Positions 16,185 through 25,096 of a stretch of 40,844 bases of DNA are shown piece by piece (the stretch's first letter is position 1; each line of letters begins with the position of its first letter). The stretch is from assembly GCF_003946445.1 (NCBI RefSeq), contig NZ_RHOF01000036.1, forward strand, positions 1 to 40,844, given 5' to 3'. The notes under the pieces are model-generated. The model was not told the DNA's origin. It did not search any database and saw nothing but the letters and a program-made list of their open reading frames with translations. A program made the translations under genes and the position numbers. This DNA is from Loigolactobacillus jiayinensis. Lineage in GTDB: Bacteria > Bacillota > Bacilli > Lactobacillales > Lactobacillaceae.

Positions 16185-17180
16185 ATGATAAAAATTCTAG
16201 AAACGCTATTGGCTAATTTGCAAGCTCAGCGTGATATTGTTTTGGTAACCGTCACATCTAGTGCTGGTTCAGCCCCACGTGGTGCTGGCGCCCATATGCT
16301 AGTTGGCACTGATGGGGCCTTATTAGGAACAATCGGTGGGGGCCGGGCCGAGTACGAAAGCGAAAAGTTAGCACAAAAATATTTACAACAACAACGTAAC
16401 GGCAGTAAAAAATTTATTTTGGCACCTAATGATGTAGAAGATCTTGGTATGATTTGTGGCGGTAGAATTGAAGTCTTGTTTACATACTTTGACCATACTG
16501 AAACAACAATTTGTACACTATTACAGCAGATCATCGAGCAAATGACGCAACATCATGCTGCTTGGTTATTACTTCAAAGTGATCAAACTGAAACTAAACT
16601 AGGTTTTTATAGCCGCGAAACTAAATTCGTTGGTTTTGAAGTAGCATTAGACAAAATTCAAAAAACACCACAATTTTGGCAGGAAAAGCAAACGACTTTG
16701 TATGCTGAACCAATTAGTCAAAGCGGTAAGGTTTATATTTTTGGTGGTGGACATGTTGCACAAGCTTTAGCACCGGTATTAAAGCCACTAGATTTTTATA
16801 CAATCATTTACGATAATCGGCCTAAATTCTTAACACCTGAAGTATTCCCAACGGCTGATGAATTAATTGTCGGTAATTTAGATCAAATTGAGGAGCATAT
16901 TAAATTAAATGTTGAAGATTACGCGATAGTGATGACGCGCGGCCATAAAAGTGATTTTAGCTTAGAGGTTCAATTATTGAATTCACCGATTACTTATTTG
17001 GGTGTAATTGGAAGTAAGCATAAAACAGCGCTGCATCACCGTTTACTTAAGGAAAAAGGATTTTCCGATGAAGACCTTAAACGTTTAACCATGCCAATTG
17101 GTATTGAAATTGCCGCAGAGACGCCAGCTGAAATTGCGGTTAGTATCGCGGCACAATTGATTCAGTCGCGTGCACATTGA
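16185..17180 (+). CDS. XdhC/CoxI family molybdenum hydroxylase maturation factor
   Basis: 331 aa. The N-terminal XdhC_CoxI domain has the characteristic GSAPRGAGAHMLV and GTIGGGRAEYE segments; the C-terminal half is a Rossmann fold (YIFGGGHVAQALAP) typical of XdhC_C. Family members bind the molybdenum cofactor and help install the terminal sulfido (here perhaps selenido) ligand before insertion into xanthine dehydrogenase. It is paired with the ModE-like gene and lies directly upstream of the xanthine dehydrogenase/selenium operon. A second maturation factor, YqeB, is encoded at 24208, so division of labour between the two xanthine dehydrogenases is possible. Start ATG at 16185 with GGGTGGG upstream. 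Confidence 0.88.
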   Translation: MIKILETLLANLQAQRDIVLVTVTSSAGSAPRGAGAHMLVGTDGALLGTIGGGRAEYESEKLAQKYLQQQRNGSKKFILAPNDVEDLGMICGGRIEVLFTYFDHTETTICTLLQQIIEQMTQHHAAWLLLQSDQTETKLGFYSRETKFVGFEVALDKIQKTPQFWQEKQTTLYAEPISQSGKVYIFGGGHVAQALAPVLKPLDFYTIIYDNRPKFLTPEVFPTADELIVGNLDQIEEHIKLNVEDYAIVMTRGHKSDFSLEVQLLNSPITYLGVIGSKHKTALHHRLLKEKGFSDEDLKRLTMPIGIEIAAETPAEIAVSIAAQLIQSRAH

Positions 17181-17197
17181 AAATATATAAAAATTAG

Positions 17198-17226
17198 TCC
17201 ACAAGAATATTTTTTAGTGTTATAAT
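17198..17226 (+). promoter_or_regulatory. Promoter of the Se-dependent xanthine dehydrogenase operon
   Basis: -35 TCCACA (17198-17203), 17-bp spacer, perfect -10 TATAAT (17221-17226) with the extended TGT just before it. The spacer contains the A-tract box ATATTTTTTAG at 17207-17217 found also upstream of ssnA and flavodoxin. Confidence 0.75.
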
Positions 17227-17303
17227 CAATGTGAAGAACGGAACAATATCGCAAATAATTTAATGGATAGAGCTTGTAAAACGATATCGAAAGAGGTGCA
17301 CTG

Positions 17304-19880
17304 ATGTATTCATTTACTGTAAATGGCCAACCAGTTTCTAGCGAAGAGGACAAGAAGTTGATGTATTTCTTACGCGATGATTTAGGTTTGACCGGAACTA
17401 AGGATGGCTGCGACTCAGGAGCGTGTGGGGCATGTTCTGTGTTAATAAATGGAAGGGCTTCCAATAGCTGCTTATTTACGCTGGCAAAGGTTGCGGGTAA
17501 GGACGTTACGACAATTGAGGGCCTGACGCAACGACAAAAAGATGTTTTCGCATATGCATTTGCTCAAACTGGCGCGGTTCAATGTGGGTATTGTATTCCT
17601 GGTATGTTGATCTCTGCTGTTAGTTTGCTAAAGAAAAAGCCAGATCCAAGCGATAAGGATGTACGCAAAGGAATTCGTGGTAATATTTGTCGTTGTACCG
17701 GTTATGTTAAAATTATTGAAGGCATTAAATTGGCGGCTAAAATGTTGCGTGAAGAAGCGCCAATTCCTGAGGTTAGTTTTGATGGGAAGCTCGGCCATGA
17801 TTTTCCACGGGTTGACTCAGTTGAAAAAACCTTAGGTACCGGTAAATATGTCGATGATATTGTTTTGCCTGGCATGTTGTATGCTTCAGCAATTCGCAGT
17901 GCTTATCCACGGGCGCGTTTGCTTAAAATTGATGCAACGGCAGCTTTAGCTCATCCAGATTGTGTTGCGGTATTGACTTCTAAGGATGTTCCCGGTAATA
18001 ATAAGATAGGTCACTTAGAGTTCATTTCCGATTGGGATGTTATGATTCCAGTTGGTGAGATTACGCGCTATGTGGGTGATGCAGTTGCACTCGTGGTTTC
18101 TAAAAAGAAAACTAGCTTAGATACCATTAAGACACTGGTCGAAGTTGATTATGAAGAATTAACACCGCTATTAAGTTGCGAAGCCGCATTAGCTGATGAT
18201 GCACCAAAAATTCATGAAAAGGGTAATTTATTGACCCATGAGCATTTAATTCGTGGTAATGCTGATGAAAAATTGGCGCAGTCTAAGTATGTGGTTAGTC
18301 AGCATTATTCAGTACCTATTAATGAACACGCTTTCATGGAACCGGAATGTGCAATTGCACTGCCTGAGGGTGATGGTATTTTGCTGCATACTGGTGGTCA
18401 AGGCATTTATGATGAGCAGCGTGAAGTTAGTCGCATGCTTGGCTTACCAAAGGAAAAAGTTCATGTTCATTCAGAATTAGTGGGTGGTGGTTTTGGTGGT
18501 AAGGAAGATATGAGTGTGCAACATCATGCTGCTCTAGCTGCCTGGTGCTTGAAACAGCCAGTTAAAGTTTTGTTTACCCGTCAAGAAAGCTTGATGGTTC
18601 ATCCTAAACGCCATGGTATGGAAATGGACTTTGTGACTGGCTGTGATGCAGAAGGTAATTTGACAGCAATGAAGGCTGTTGTTTATGCCGATAGTGGTGC
18701 TTATGCTTCCTTAGGTGGCCCAGTGCTACAACGGGCTTGTACTCACGCTGCTGGACCTTATAAATATCAAGATATTGATATTGAAGGTTTTGCTGTTTAT
18801 ACTAATAATCCACCATGCGGCGCATTTCGTGGCTTCGGTGTTTGTCAGACGGCTTTTGCGATTGAAAGTAATATTAATATTCTGGCCAAAAAAGTGGGCA
18901 TTAGTCCATGGGAGATTCGCTTCAAAAATGCGGTCGAACCTGGAGATTCACTACCAAATGGACAATTGGTAACACAAAATGCAGCGCTTAAAGAAAGTTT
19001 GTTAGCAGTTAAGCCGGCATATGATGAAGCTAAAGTGGCTGGGGTTACTTGTTTCTTTAAAAATAGTGGGATTGGTGTTGGGTTACCCGATGCTGGGCGT
19101 TGTATTGTTTCAGTAGAAGGCGGTAAAGTGCATGTACGGACCAGTGCTGCTGGTATTGGTCAAGGGGTTGCGACTGTTATGACCCAAATCGTTTGTGAAA
19201 CGCTAGATATTAGTCCTGCACTAGTCATTGCTGAAGCACCAGATACTCAGCGGACACCGGATACAGGAACAACAACGGCTTCTCGGCAATCATTGATCAC
19301 TGGTGAAGCAACGAAACGAGCAGCTCAACAATTGCGAGTTGAATTAGATATGGGGCGTTCATTAGTTGATTTGGAAGGTCGCAAATTTTTCGGCGAATTC
19401 TTACCTGAAACAGATCCGCTGAATTCAGATAAAAAGAATCCAGTTAGTCATGTTGGCTACGGCTATGCAGCCGAAGTGGTCACCTTAGATGATAGTAATA
19501 AGCTAGGTAAATTTGTTGCCGCATATGATATTGGTCAAGTAGTTAATCCGAAAGCAGCCGCTGGACAAATTGAAGGTGGTATTGTTATGGGGATGGGTTA
19601 TGCGCTAACTGAGAAATTTGAAGTTGATCATGGTTATGTGAAGGCACGTTATGCAACTTTAGGTTTATTAGATGCTACTAAAGTACCACCAATTGAAACC
19701 AGTTTTGTTCATGCTGGTAATAATCATGATGGTATGGCTTACGGTATTAAGGGTGTTGGCGAAATTGCAACAATTTTACCTGCACCAGCTATTGCGGGGG
19801 CGTACTATGCCTTAGATGGAGAATTACGACCAACGTTACCATTAGCTAATACACCGTATGAAAAGAAGAAGAAAAAGTAG
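17304..19880 (+). CDS. Selenium-dependent xanthine dehydrogenase, fused Fe-S and molybdenum subunits
   Basis: 858 aa. Residues 1-150 form the two [2Fe-2S] domains (GCDSGACGACS near 35; QCGYCIPGM near 93; ICRCTGY near 129). From about 165 to the end is the molybdopterin domain: GGQGIYDEQ (about 363), GGGFGGKED (about 393), AFRGFGVCQ (about 505), GIGQGVAT (about 616) and the catalytic glutamate in GIKGVGEIA (about 816). The fused two-domain layout without an FAD domain is that of the selenium-dependent xanthine dehydrogenase family. There is no Sec codon; selenium would be a labile ligand on Mo, consistent with mocA, selD, yedF, yqeC and yqeB directly downstream. It would oxidise xanthine-type purines or, with low-potential electrons, reduce urate. 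Electron acceptor/donor must be external. Confidence 0.92.
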   Translation: MYSFTVNGQPVSSEEDKKLMYFLRDDLGLTGTKDGCDSGACGACSVLINGRASNSCLFTLAKVAGKDVTTIEGLTQRQKDVFAYAFAQTGAVQCGYCIPGMLISAVSLLKKKPDPSDKDVRKGIRGNICRCTGYVKIIEGIKLAAKMLREEAPIPEVSFDGKLGHDFPRVDSVEKTLGTGKYVDDIVLPGMLYASAIRSAYPRARLLKIDATAALAHPDCVAVLTSKDVPGNNKIGHLEFISDWDVMIPVGEITRYVGDAVALVVSKKKTSLDTIKTLVEVDYEELTPLLSCEAALADDAPKIHEKGNLLTHEHLIRGNADEKLAQSKYVVSQHYSVPINEHAFMEPECAIALPEGDGILLHTGGQGIYDEQREVSRMLGLPKEKVHVHSELVGGGFGGKEDMSVQHHAALAAWCLKQPVKVLFTRQESLMVHPKRHGMEMDFVTGCDAEGNLTAMKAVVYADSGAYASLGGPVLQRACTHAAGPYKYQDIDIEGFAVYTNNPPCGAFRGFGVCQTAFAIESNINILAKKVGISPWEIRFKNAVEPGDSLPNGQLVTQNAALKESLLAVKPAYDEAKVAGVTCFFKNSGIGVGLPDAGRCIVSVEGGKVHVRTSAAGIGQGVATVMTQIVCETLDISPALVIAEAPDTQRTPDTGTTTASRQSLITGEATKRAAQQLRVELDMGRSLVDLEGRKFFGEFLPETDPLNSDKKNPVSHVGYGYAAEVVTLDDSNKLGKFVAAYDIGQVVNPKAAAGQIEGGIVMGMGYALTEKFEVDHGYVKARYATLGLLDATKVPPIETSFVHAGNNHDGMAYGIKGVGEIATILPAPAIAGAYYALDGELRPTLPLANTPYEKKKKK

Positions 19881-19888
19881 GGAAATTA

Positions 19889-20458
19889 ATGCTTGCACAA
19901 ACTAGTGTGGTCATTATGGCCAGTGGTTACTCGAAACGAATGGGGCGGAACAAACTTTTTTTACAATATCGTGGGCAAACGTTTCTGACACGTACATTAC
20001 AATTAATTCAGCAGGCACATTTTTTAAAAACAATATTGGTCATTAAACAAGAGGATGTAGCTAGACAAATATTTAGCACTGATATAACAGTAATTGTTAA
20101 TCCAATAAGTGATTATGGCCAAAGTACGAGTGTTCGTTTAGGCGCAGCAGCAGCTATCGGTCAAGGATGCTTATTTGTACCGATTGATCAGCCACTACTT
20201 GATATAGCGACGTTAACAAAAATAGTCAATTGCGGAAATGAACATAATATTGTGTTTCCTTCTGGTGATGGCAGTGCTGGTAGTCCCGTGTATTTTGGGT
20301 GTGATTTCTTTGCTGAACTCAAGCAAGTAACTGGTCAAACTGGTGGGCGTCAAGTTAAGCAGCAACATCGATCAGCTTGGCATCCGGTTGTAGTTGATCC
20401 ACAAAAGATACAGGACATTGATACGGCACAACAATATCAGAGATTATTAAAAGGATGA
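19889..20458 (+). CDS. mocA: MocA-type molybdenum cofactor cytidylyltransferase (YgfJ)
   Basis: 189 aa nucleotidyltransferase. The N-terminal signature IMASGYSKRMGRNKL is the NTP-binding loop with the conserved Arg and Lys, and FVPIDQPLL carries the metal-binding aspartate region. MocA converts molybdopterin cofactor to the cytosine dinucleotide form; the YgfJ branch is part of the selenium-dependent hydroxylase maturation set. It begins 8 bases after the xanthine dehydrogenase stop and ends overlapping the next gene's possible starts, so it is translated as part of a tight operon. Confidence 0.9.
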   Translation: MLAQTSVVIMASGYSKRMGRNKLFLQYRGQTFLTRTLQLIQQAHFLKTILVIKQEDVARQIFSTDITVIVNPISDYGQSTSVRLGAAAAIGQGCLFVPIDQPLLDIATLTKIVNCGNEHNIVFPSGDGSAGSPVYFGCDFFAELKQVTGQTGGRQVKQQHRSAWHPVVVDPQKIQDIDTAQQYQRLLKG

Positions 20459-20463
20459 TGCGT

Positions 20464-21630
20464 ATGGAACCTGTTTACCTAAATTGGGCCGCTACTTCTT
20501 ATCGTAAGCCAGCGGCAACATTACAGGCCGTGAATAACTATTTACAGACGAATCATTACCAGAATAGTAATCGCGCGTTGCCTGGAATGACTGAGAGTGG
20601 GATTGCATTACAAACACGGCAAATTTTGGCTGACTTTTTTGGTGTGACGAATCCAGCACAGGTTTTATTTACACAAAACGCAACAATGTCCTTAAACATG
20701 GTTCTAAACGGGCTGCTGTATTCAGGCGATCACGTTATTACGACCTCAATGGAACATAATGCGGTGACACGACCGTTGTATTTATTAGCACAACAGGGAG
20801 TGACAACGACTTATCTGCAGTGTGATCGGTTAGGCCAACTTGTACCTGAACAATTAGATGCCGCAATTAAACCAGCAACACGTGCTGTTGTTATGACTCA
20901 TGCGGCAAATGTTACTGGAACAATTATGCCAATTAAGGAATGTTTTGCCTTAGCCCACAAGCGGGGCTTGGTGACAATTTTGGACGCGTCCCAAACTGCG
21001 GGGCTGTTACCAATCAATATGGACGTACTGAATATTGATATCTTAGTATTTACTGGCCATAAAAGTTTACTTGGGTTACCAGGAACTGGCGGATTTTGCC
21101 TAGCAGATGGCGTGGCTGAGCAAATTAGGCCATGGCTAGTTGGTGGTACGGGTAATGCTTCAGCGGCGCCGCAACAACCAGATTTTTTGCCGGATAAATT
21201 TGAACCAGGAACTCCCAATACATTAGGAATTTTAAGCTTAGGTAGTTCAGTTAAAGCAATTACTGAGTTAGGTTTAACTAAGATTCAGCAACATGAGCAA
21301 GCCTTAACGCAACACTTTCTAACGGGCCTAGCTAATTTACCAGTGACCATTTTTGGGCCTAACCAAGCTGATCAAATGGTGCCGGTCGTTTCTTTAATTG
21401 CACCTGGTTACGATGTTGGTGAACTCGGTGGACAACTTTATCATCAATTTGGAATCATTACACGTTGTGGTCTACACTGTGCGCCATTAGCACATAAGAC
21501 AATTGGTACGTTTCCTAATGGGAGCATTCGCTTTAGTTTAGGCTATCAAACCACAGCGCAAGAATTAGATTATACGTTAGCTGCTTTAGCGCAGCTATTG
21601 GAGGGGCGAGCGGGATGGAAGGATTTTTAG
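20464..21630 (+). CDS. Cysteine desulfurase family protein of the SDMH locus
   Basis: 388 aa PLP-dependent class V aminotransferase-like enzyme (SufS/Csd fold). PLP lysine is Lys200 in FTGHKSLLG; the chalcogen-accepting cysteine is Cys339 in RCGLHCAPLAHK. It belongs to the desulfurase branch found beside orphan selD genes in Enterococcus, and would release sulfur, or selenium from selenocysteine, for the Mo ligand or for SelD. I chose ATG 20464 because AAAAGGA ends about 8 bases upstream; ATG codons at 20455 and 20458 overlap the mocA stop and have no spacing. Its 3' end overlaps selD by 16 bases. Confidence 0.88.
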   Translation: MEPVYLNWAATSYRKPAATLQAVNNYLQTNHYQNSNRALPGMTESGIALQTRQILADFFGVTNPAQVLFTQNATMSLNMVLNGLLYSGDHVITTSMEHNAVTRPLYLLAQQGVTTTYLQCDRLGQLVPEQLDAAIKPATRAVVMTHAANVTGTIMPIKECFALAHKRGLVTILDASQTAGLLPINMDVLNIDILVFTGHKSLLGLPGTGGFCLADGVAEQIRPWLVGGTGNASAAPQQPDFLPDKFEPGTPNTLGILSLGSSVKAITELGLTKIQQHEQALTQHFLTGLANLPVTIFGPNQADQMVPVVSLIAPGYDVGELGGQLYHQFGIITRCGLHCAPLAHKTIGTFPNGSIRFSLGYQTTAQELDYTLAALAQLLEGRAGWKDF

Positions 21631-22637
21631 CAAGTTGTACTTCAGGTGGTTGCGGCGCTAAAATTGGCGCTGCTGATTTACATGATTATTTACAAGCACT
21701 GCCACAGCAACATGAGCCCAATTTGTTGGTTGGGTTTAACGATGCTGATGATGCTGCAGTTTATAAAATCAGTCCGGAGCGCGCGTTGATCAGTACAATA
21801 GATTTTTTCTCGCCCATGGTCGATGATCCATATACTTTTGGGACAATTGCTGCTGCAAATGCGCTTAGTGACGTTTATAGTATGGGTGGCCAACCATTAT
21901 ATGCACTAAATATTGTTTGCTTTCCTGAGCGCTTGCCTAAAAAGGCATTGGCTGAGATGTTGTCTGGTGGTGCGGCTAAAGTACAAGAGGCAGGAATTGT
22001 TTTAGTTGGAGGACATTCAATTTATGATCATGAACCAAAGTATGGTTTAGCAGTTACTGGTGAGATAGCACCTGATCAACTGATTCAAAACCACACACCT
22101 GAAGCTGGGGATGTACTAATTTTAACCAAAGCATTGGGCGTCAGTATTGTATTGGCGGCGGCACGTGCTGATGTTGGGGATGAGCAGGCAACGGCGGCCG
22201 CAATTGCTTCCATGCAACGATTAAATAAATATGCAGCTGCTAAATTTAATGATTTTCAGGTGCATGCCTGTACTGATATCACGGGCTTTGGCCTATTAGC
22301 ACATAGCTTAGAGATGGCAGGTACTGAGCACACTTTGGTTATTGATACAGCTGAGCTACCAATTTTAGCTAAAGCTGCTGAATTTGCTGCTGAGTTTTTA
22401 GTAACTGCTGGTGGTGAGCGTAATCGGGAACACGTTGGTAATCAGGTTGATTTAACCGGGATTACACCAGCAATGCAAGAATTATTATTTGATCCACAAA
22501 CATCTGGCGGATTATTGATCAGTGTGGCGGAAAAAGACGCAGCATTATTGCTGGCAGCAATTCAAGAAGACGACCCCGTAGCTCGTATCATTGGTGTTGT
22601 TAATGCGCGTGAACAAGAACCGATCATTTTATTATGA
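21615..22637 (+). CDS. selD: Selenide, water dikinase (selenophosphate synthetase)
   Basis: 340 aa. It makes selenophosphate from selenide and ATP. The active-site motif reads GGCGAK (Cys13, Lys16): the catalytic Cys and Lys are kept while the second, dispensable Cys of E. coli SelD is Ala. ATP/metal motifs are intact (DADDAAVY, TIDFFSPMVDDPY, GGHSI, ACTDITGFGL). No selA, selB or selC appears in the window and every ORF ends without needing a Sec codon, so this looks like an orphan SelD serving the selenium-molybdenum cofactor only. Start ATG 21615 with GGAGGGG upstream, inside the end of the desulfurase gene, implying translational coupling. Confidence 0.94.
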   Translation: MEGFLASCTSGGCGAKIGAADLHDYLQALPQQHEPNLLVGFNDADDAAVYKISPERALISTIDFFSPMVDDPYTFGTIAAANALSDVYSMGGQPLYALNIVCFPERLPKKALAEMLSGGAAKVQEAGIVLVGGHSIYDHEPKYGLAVTGEIAPDQLIQNHTPEAGDVLILTKALGVSIVLAAARADVGDEQATAAAIASMQRLNKYAAAKFNDFQVHACTDITGFGLLAHSLEMAGTEHTLVIDTAELPILAKAAEFAAEFLVTAGGERNREHVGNQVDLTGITPAMQELLFDPQTSGGLLISVAEKDAALLLAAIQEDDPVARIIGVVNAREQEPIILL

Positions 22638-22649
22638 GGAGCGATTTTG

Positions 22650-23234
22650 ATGGAAAAAATAGAAGTTAATGCATTAGGCAAGCCCTGTCCGTTACCAGTA
22701 ATTGAAACAAAGAAAGCAATTCGACAATTAGGTGATACTGGCGGTCAAGTTACTGTATTAGTCGACAATGATGTTGCAGTAAAAAATGTGACTAAAATGG
22801 TGAATGCTAATCATTACCAAATTGATGCACAGCCAGTTGGTGAGAATTTTCAATTAGCAATCACGGTGACACAACCCATGGCAACACAAGAACCACATGC
22901 TGGGTTAGTTATTGCTTTTGGGCGTAATGTACTAGGTGAAGGCGATCCCAAACTAGGGCAGATTTTACTTAAAAGTTATATTTATTCCTTAACCGAATTG
23001 GATACACCACCAGAGCATCTATTGTTTTTTAATAGTGGCGCTCATTTAACTAGCCAAGATTCTGGTGTGTTAGACGATTTGCATACTTTGGAAGATAAAG
23101 GCAGCCAAATTAGTACTTGTGGTACATGTCTAGATTTTTATAATATTAAAGATCAGTTGGCAATTGGTGAAATTACAAATATGTACGCAATTGTTGAAGC
23201 AATGGATCAAGCCGGCAAGGTTGTTACAATCTAG
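22650..23234 (+). CDS. yedF: YedF, sulfurtransferase-like selenium metabolism protein
   Basis: 194 aa. The N-terminal TusA/SirA domain carries the conserved GKPCPLP motif (Cys13); the C-terminal half is DsrE-like, with a second Cys pair in STCGTCLDFY. This two-domain layout defines the YedF protein that accompanies selD in selenium-utilising bacteria; it is expected to carry selenium or sulfur as a persulfide/perselenide, probably delivering it to SelD. ATG at 22650 preceded by GAGGAGC, 12 bases after selD. Not catalytically characterised in detail. Confidence 0.9.
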   Translation: MEKIEVNALGKPCPLPVIETKKAIRQLGDTGGQVTVLVDNDVAVKNVTKMVNANHYQIDAQPVGENFQLAITVTQPMATQEPHAGLVIAFGRNVLGEGDPKLGQILLKSYIYSLTELDTPPEHLLFFNSGAHLTSQDSGVLDDLHTLEDKGSQISTCGTCLDFYNIKDQLAIGEITNMYAIVEAMDQAGKVVTI

Positions 23235-23249
23235 TCTGGAGTGGACGTG

Positions 23250-23504
23250 ATGGAATATCTATTTACTTTTGTGAATACTTTTGCTGCAATTCAAGCACAA
23301 GATCGGTTAGATGTACAAAAAATTCCGTTTAATGTGATGCCCTTACCTAGTAGTTTAGGTGATAGTTGTGGTATTTGTTTACGTGTGAAGAACAATGATC
23401 TTGCTGATGTACAAAATGAATTTAAACAAAGCAAGATCGCCTTGACTGGTTTTTATCAGATTCAAGTTATCAATGGAAAAAAGCGGTACCAATTATGTCA
23501 TTAG
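23250..23504 (+). CDS. Small DUF3343 putative Se/S carrier protein
   Basis: 84 aa. Short protein with two ferredoxin-like half strands and a Cys pair in GDSCGICLRV; matches the DUF3343 / putative Se-S carrier family. Encoded between yedF and yqeC and overlapping yqeC by 10 bases. Such proteins recur in selenium loci and are thought to shuttle the chalcogen; no enzymatic activity can be inferred. ATG 23250 chosen because GGAG lies 10 bases upstream; a GTG nine bases earlier overlaps that site. Confidence 0.82.
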   Translation: MEYLFTFVNTFAAIQAQDRLDVQKIPFNVMPLPSSLGDSCGICLRVKNNDLADVQNEFKQSKIALTGFYQIQVINGKKRYQLCH

Positions 23505-24241
23505 TGGACTGTTTTGCGTTGCACAAGTATGAAATTATCTCAATTGTCGGTAGCGGTGGTAAAACAACGTTACTAAACTATTTGGCACAGTGTTTTCGAA
23601 CCGAACGTGTTTTGATGACAACGACGACTAAGATATTTTTACCAGAGCGGTCGATATACGATCAATGTATCTCACCGCTGGAACCGTGTGTTAGTTTACA
23701 GACTGGTATTACTTTGTTAGGCAGACCAGTAACAGGACAACCTAAATTAGCTAGTCCTAGTCCGTTAACTTTGCGATCAGCTTTATTACATTGCGATAAA
23801 GCTTTTATTGAAGCTGACGGTGCTAAAAGGAGGCCGTTAAAGGGTTGGAATAGAACTGAGCCAGTAATTGTATCAGAAACGACGATGACAATTGGTGTGG
23901 TACCAGTAAATATATGCGGTTATCCGATGGATACAGCATATATTCATCGATTATCTAAGTTTTTAGCATTGGGCGACTTTTGTGAACAACAAATTATTAC
24001 GCCAGCAATATTGGCTCAAGTTATTAGTCACCCACAAGGATTGTTTCGTCTTAGTCGAGGTCGTAAAATATTATTTTTAAATCAAGTTGAGACAGCTACT
24101 ACAGTTGAGCAGGTAAAAAAAGTTATTGCGGCGCTACCGCAGCCTTTTTTAAATCAAATAGCATATATTGTTAGTGGTAGTGCTAGACAACAACAAGGGA
24201 TGATCGTATGGCAAAACAAACAATTGCAGAAACAATCGTAG
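23495..24241 (+). CDS. yqeC: YqeC, selenium cofactor biosynthesis protein
   Basis: 248 aa P-loop protein: VGSGGKTTLL (about residues 19-28) is a Walker A-like motif in the Mur-ligase-like style, and TTTTKIF, EADGAKRRPLKGW follow in the family pattern. YqeC is found only with selenium-dependent molybdenum hydroxylases and is presumed to act in making or inserting the Se-containing cofactor; the reaction is unknown. It overlaps the Se/S carrier gene at its start (10 bases) and yqeB at its end (34 bases), so the three are tightly coupled. Confidence 0.9.
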   Translation: MSLVDCFALHKYEIISIVGSGGKTTLLNYLAQCFRTERVLMTTTTKIFLPERSIYDQCISPLEPCVSLQTGITLLGRPVTGQPKLASPSPLTLRSALLHCDKAFIEADGAKRRPLKGWNRTEPVIVSETTMTIGVVPVNICGYPMDTAYIHRLSKFLALGDFCEQQIITPAILAQVISHPQGLFRLSRGRKILFLNQVETATTVEQVKKVIAALPQPFLNQIAYIVSGSARQQQGMIVWQNKQLQKQS

Positions 24242-25023
24242 CAGTACGTGGTGGTGGCGATTTAGCAACGGGTACGGTACAAAAATTGGTTCACGCAGGG
24301 TTTAAGGTCGTTATTTTTGAGACAGAAAAACCATTAATGATTCGGCGTACTGTATCTTTAGGTAGCGCAGTTTGGGATCAAACAACAACTGTCGAGGATA
24401 TTACGGCAGTTTTAACAACTGAAAAGAATCTCGAAAAGGTATGGGCAAGTGGCCGGGTTCCTGTTATAATTGATGCTGAAGGTGAAAGCCTTTCCAAAAT
24501 TGAACCAACAGTATTGGTTGATGCAATTTTGGCTAAACGCAATATAGGAACTCACCGTAAGATGGCCCCAATTACGGTTGCACTGGGTCCGGGTTTTGAG
24601 GCACCGACTGATGTTAATATTGTCGTAGAAACAATGCGCGGGCACAATCTTGGACGTCTAATTTCTTCCGGTAAACCGTTACCAAATACGGGGATTCCCG
24701 GTGTAATTGCAGGTAAAAGTGCTGAACGTGTTATCCATGCACCTGCAAGCGGCGTTGTACGTTATGTCCATCAAATTGGCGATCAAGTCAGTCAAGGTGA
24801 AACGTTGTTTTATATTGGTCAAACTTCGGTACCATCACCGTTATCTGGAACTTTACGGGGATTGATTGCTGAAGGCGCTAATGTAGAATTAGGACTTAAA
24901 ATAGCGGATGTTGATCCACGTGCTAATGTGGATTGTGGTTGTATTTCGGACAAAGCTCGTGCTATTGGTGGTGGTGTTTTAGAGGCAGTATTGATGCTTG
25001 GACACCAGCAATCATTATTTTAG
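24208..25023 (+). CDS. yqeB: YqeB, SDMH maturation protein
   Basis: 271 aa. N-terminal VAVRGGGDLATGTVQKL is a Rossmann-type nucleotide-binding start related to XdhC; the rest matches the YqeB selenium-dependent molybdenum hydroxylase system protein (IGTHRKMAPITVALGPGF, GVIAGKSAERVIHAPASG) with a late Cys segment DCGCISDKARAIGGG. Role: maturation/insertion of selenium or cofactor, reaction unproven. Start ATG 24208 follows AAGGGA and lies inside the end of yqeC. Last gene before a strong terminator. Confidence 0.9.
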   Translation: MAKQTIAETIVAVRGGGDLATGTVQKLVHAGFKVVIFETEKPLMIRRTVSLGSAVWDQTTTVEDITAVLTTEKNLEKVWASGRVPVIIDAEGESLSKIEPTVLVDAILAKRNIGTHRKMAPITVALGPGFEAPTDVNIVVETMRGHNLGRLISSGKPLPNTGIPGVIAGKSAERVIHAPASGVVRYVHQIGDQVSQGETLFYIGQTSVPSPLSGTLRGLIAEGANVELGLKIADVDPRANVDCGCISDKARAIGGGVLEAVLMLGHQQSLF

Positions 25024-25046
25024 CCGCACTGTCAATCTTGTCTAGA

Positions 25047-25087
25047 GGCTGGATCAAATTTAATTATTTGATTCAGTCATTTTTTTA
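25047..25087 (+). terminator. Rho-independent terminator of the xdh-selD operon
   Basis: GGCTGGATCAAA (25047-25058) pairs with TTTGATTCAGTC (25067-25078, G-U pairs included), followed by A then seven T. Confidence 0.87.
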
Positions 25088-25096
25088 GGGAAAACA

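Noticed and set aside
21615-22637. SelD as evidence for selenoprotein synthesis
   Set aside because: No Sec tRNA, selA, selB or in-frame TGA requirement is visible; neighbouring genes indicate the molybdenum-selenium cofactor use.
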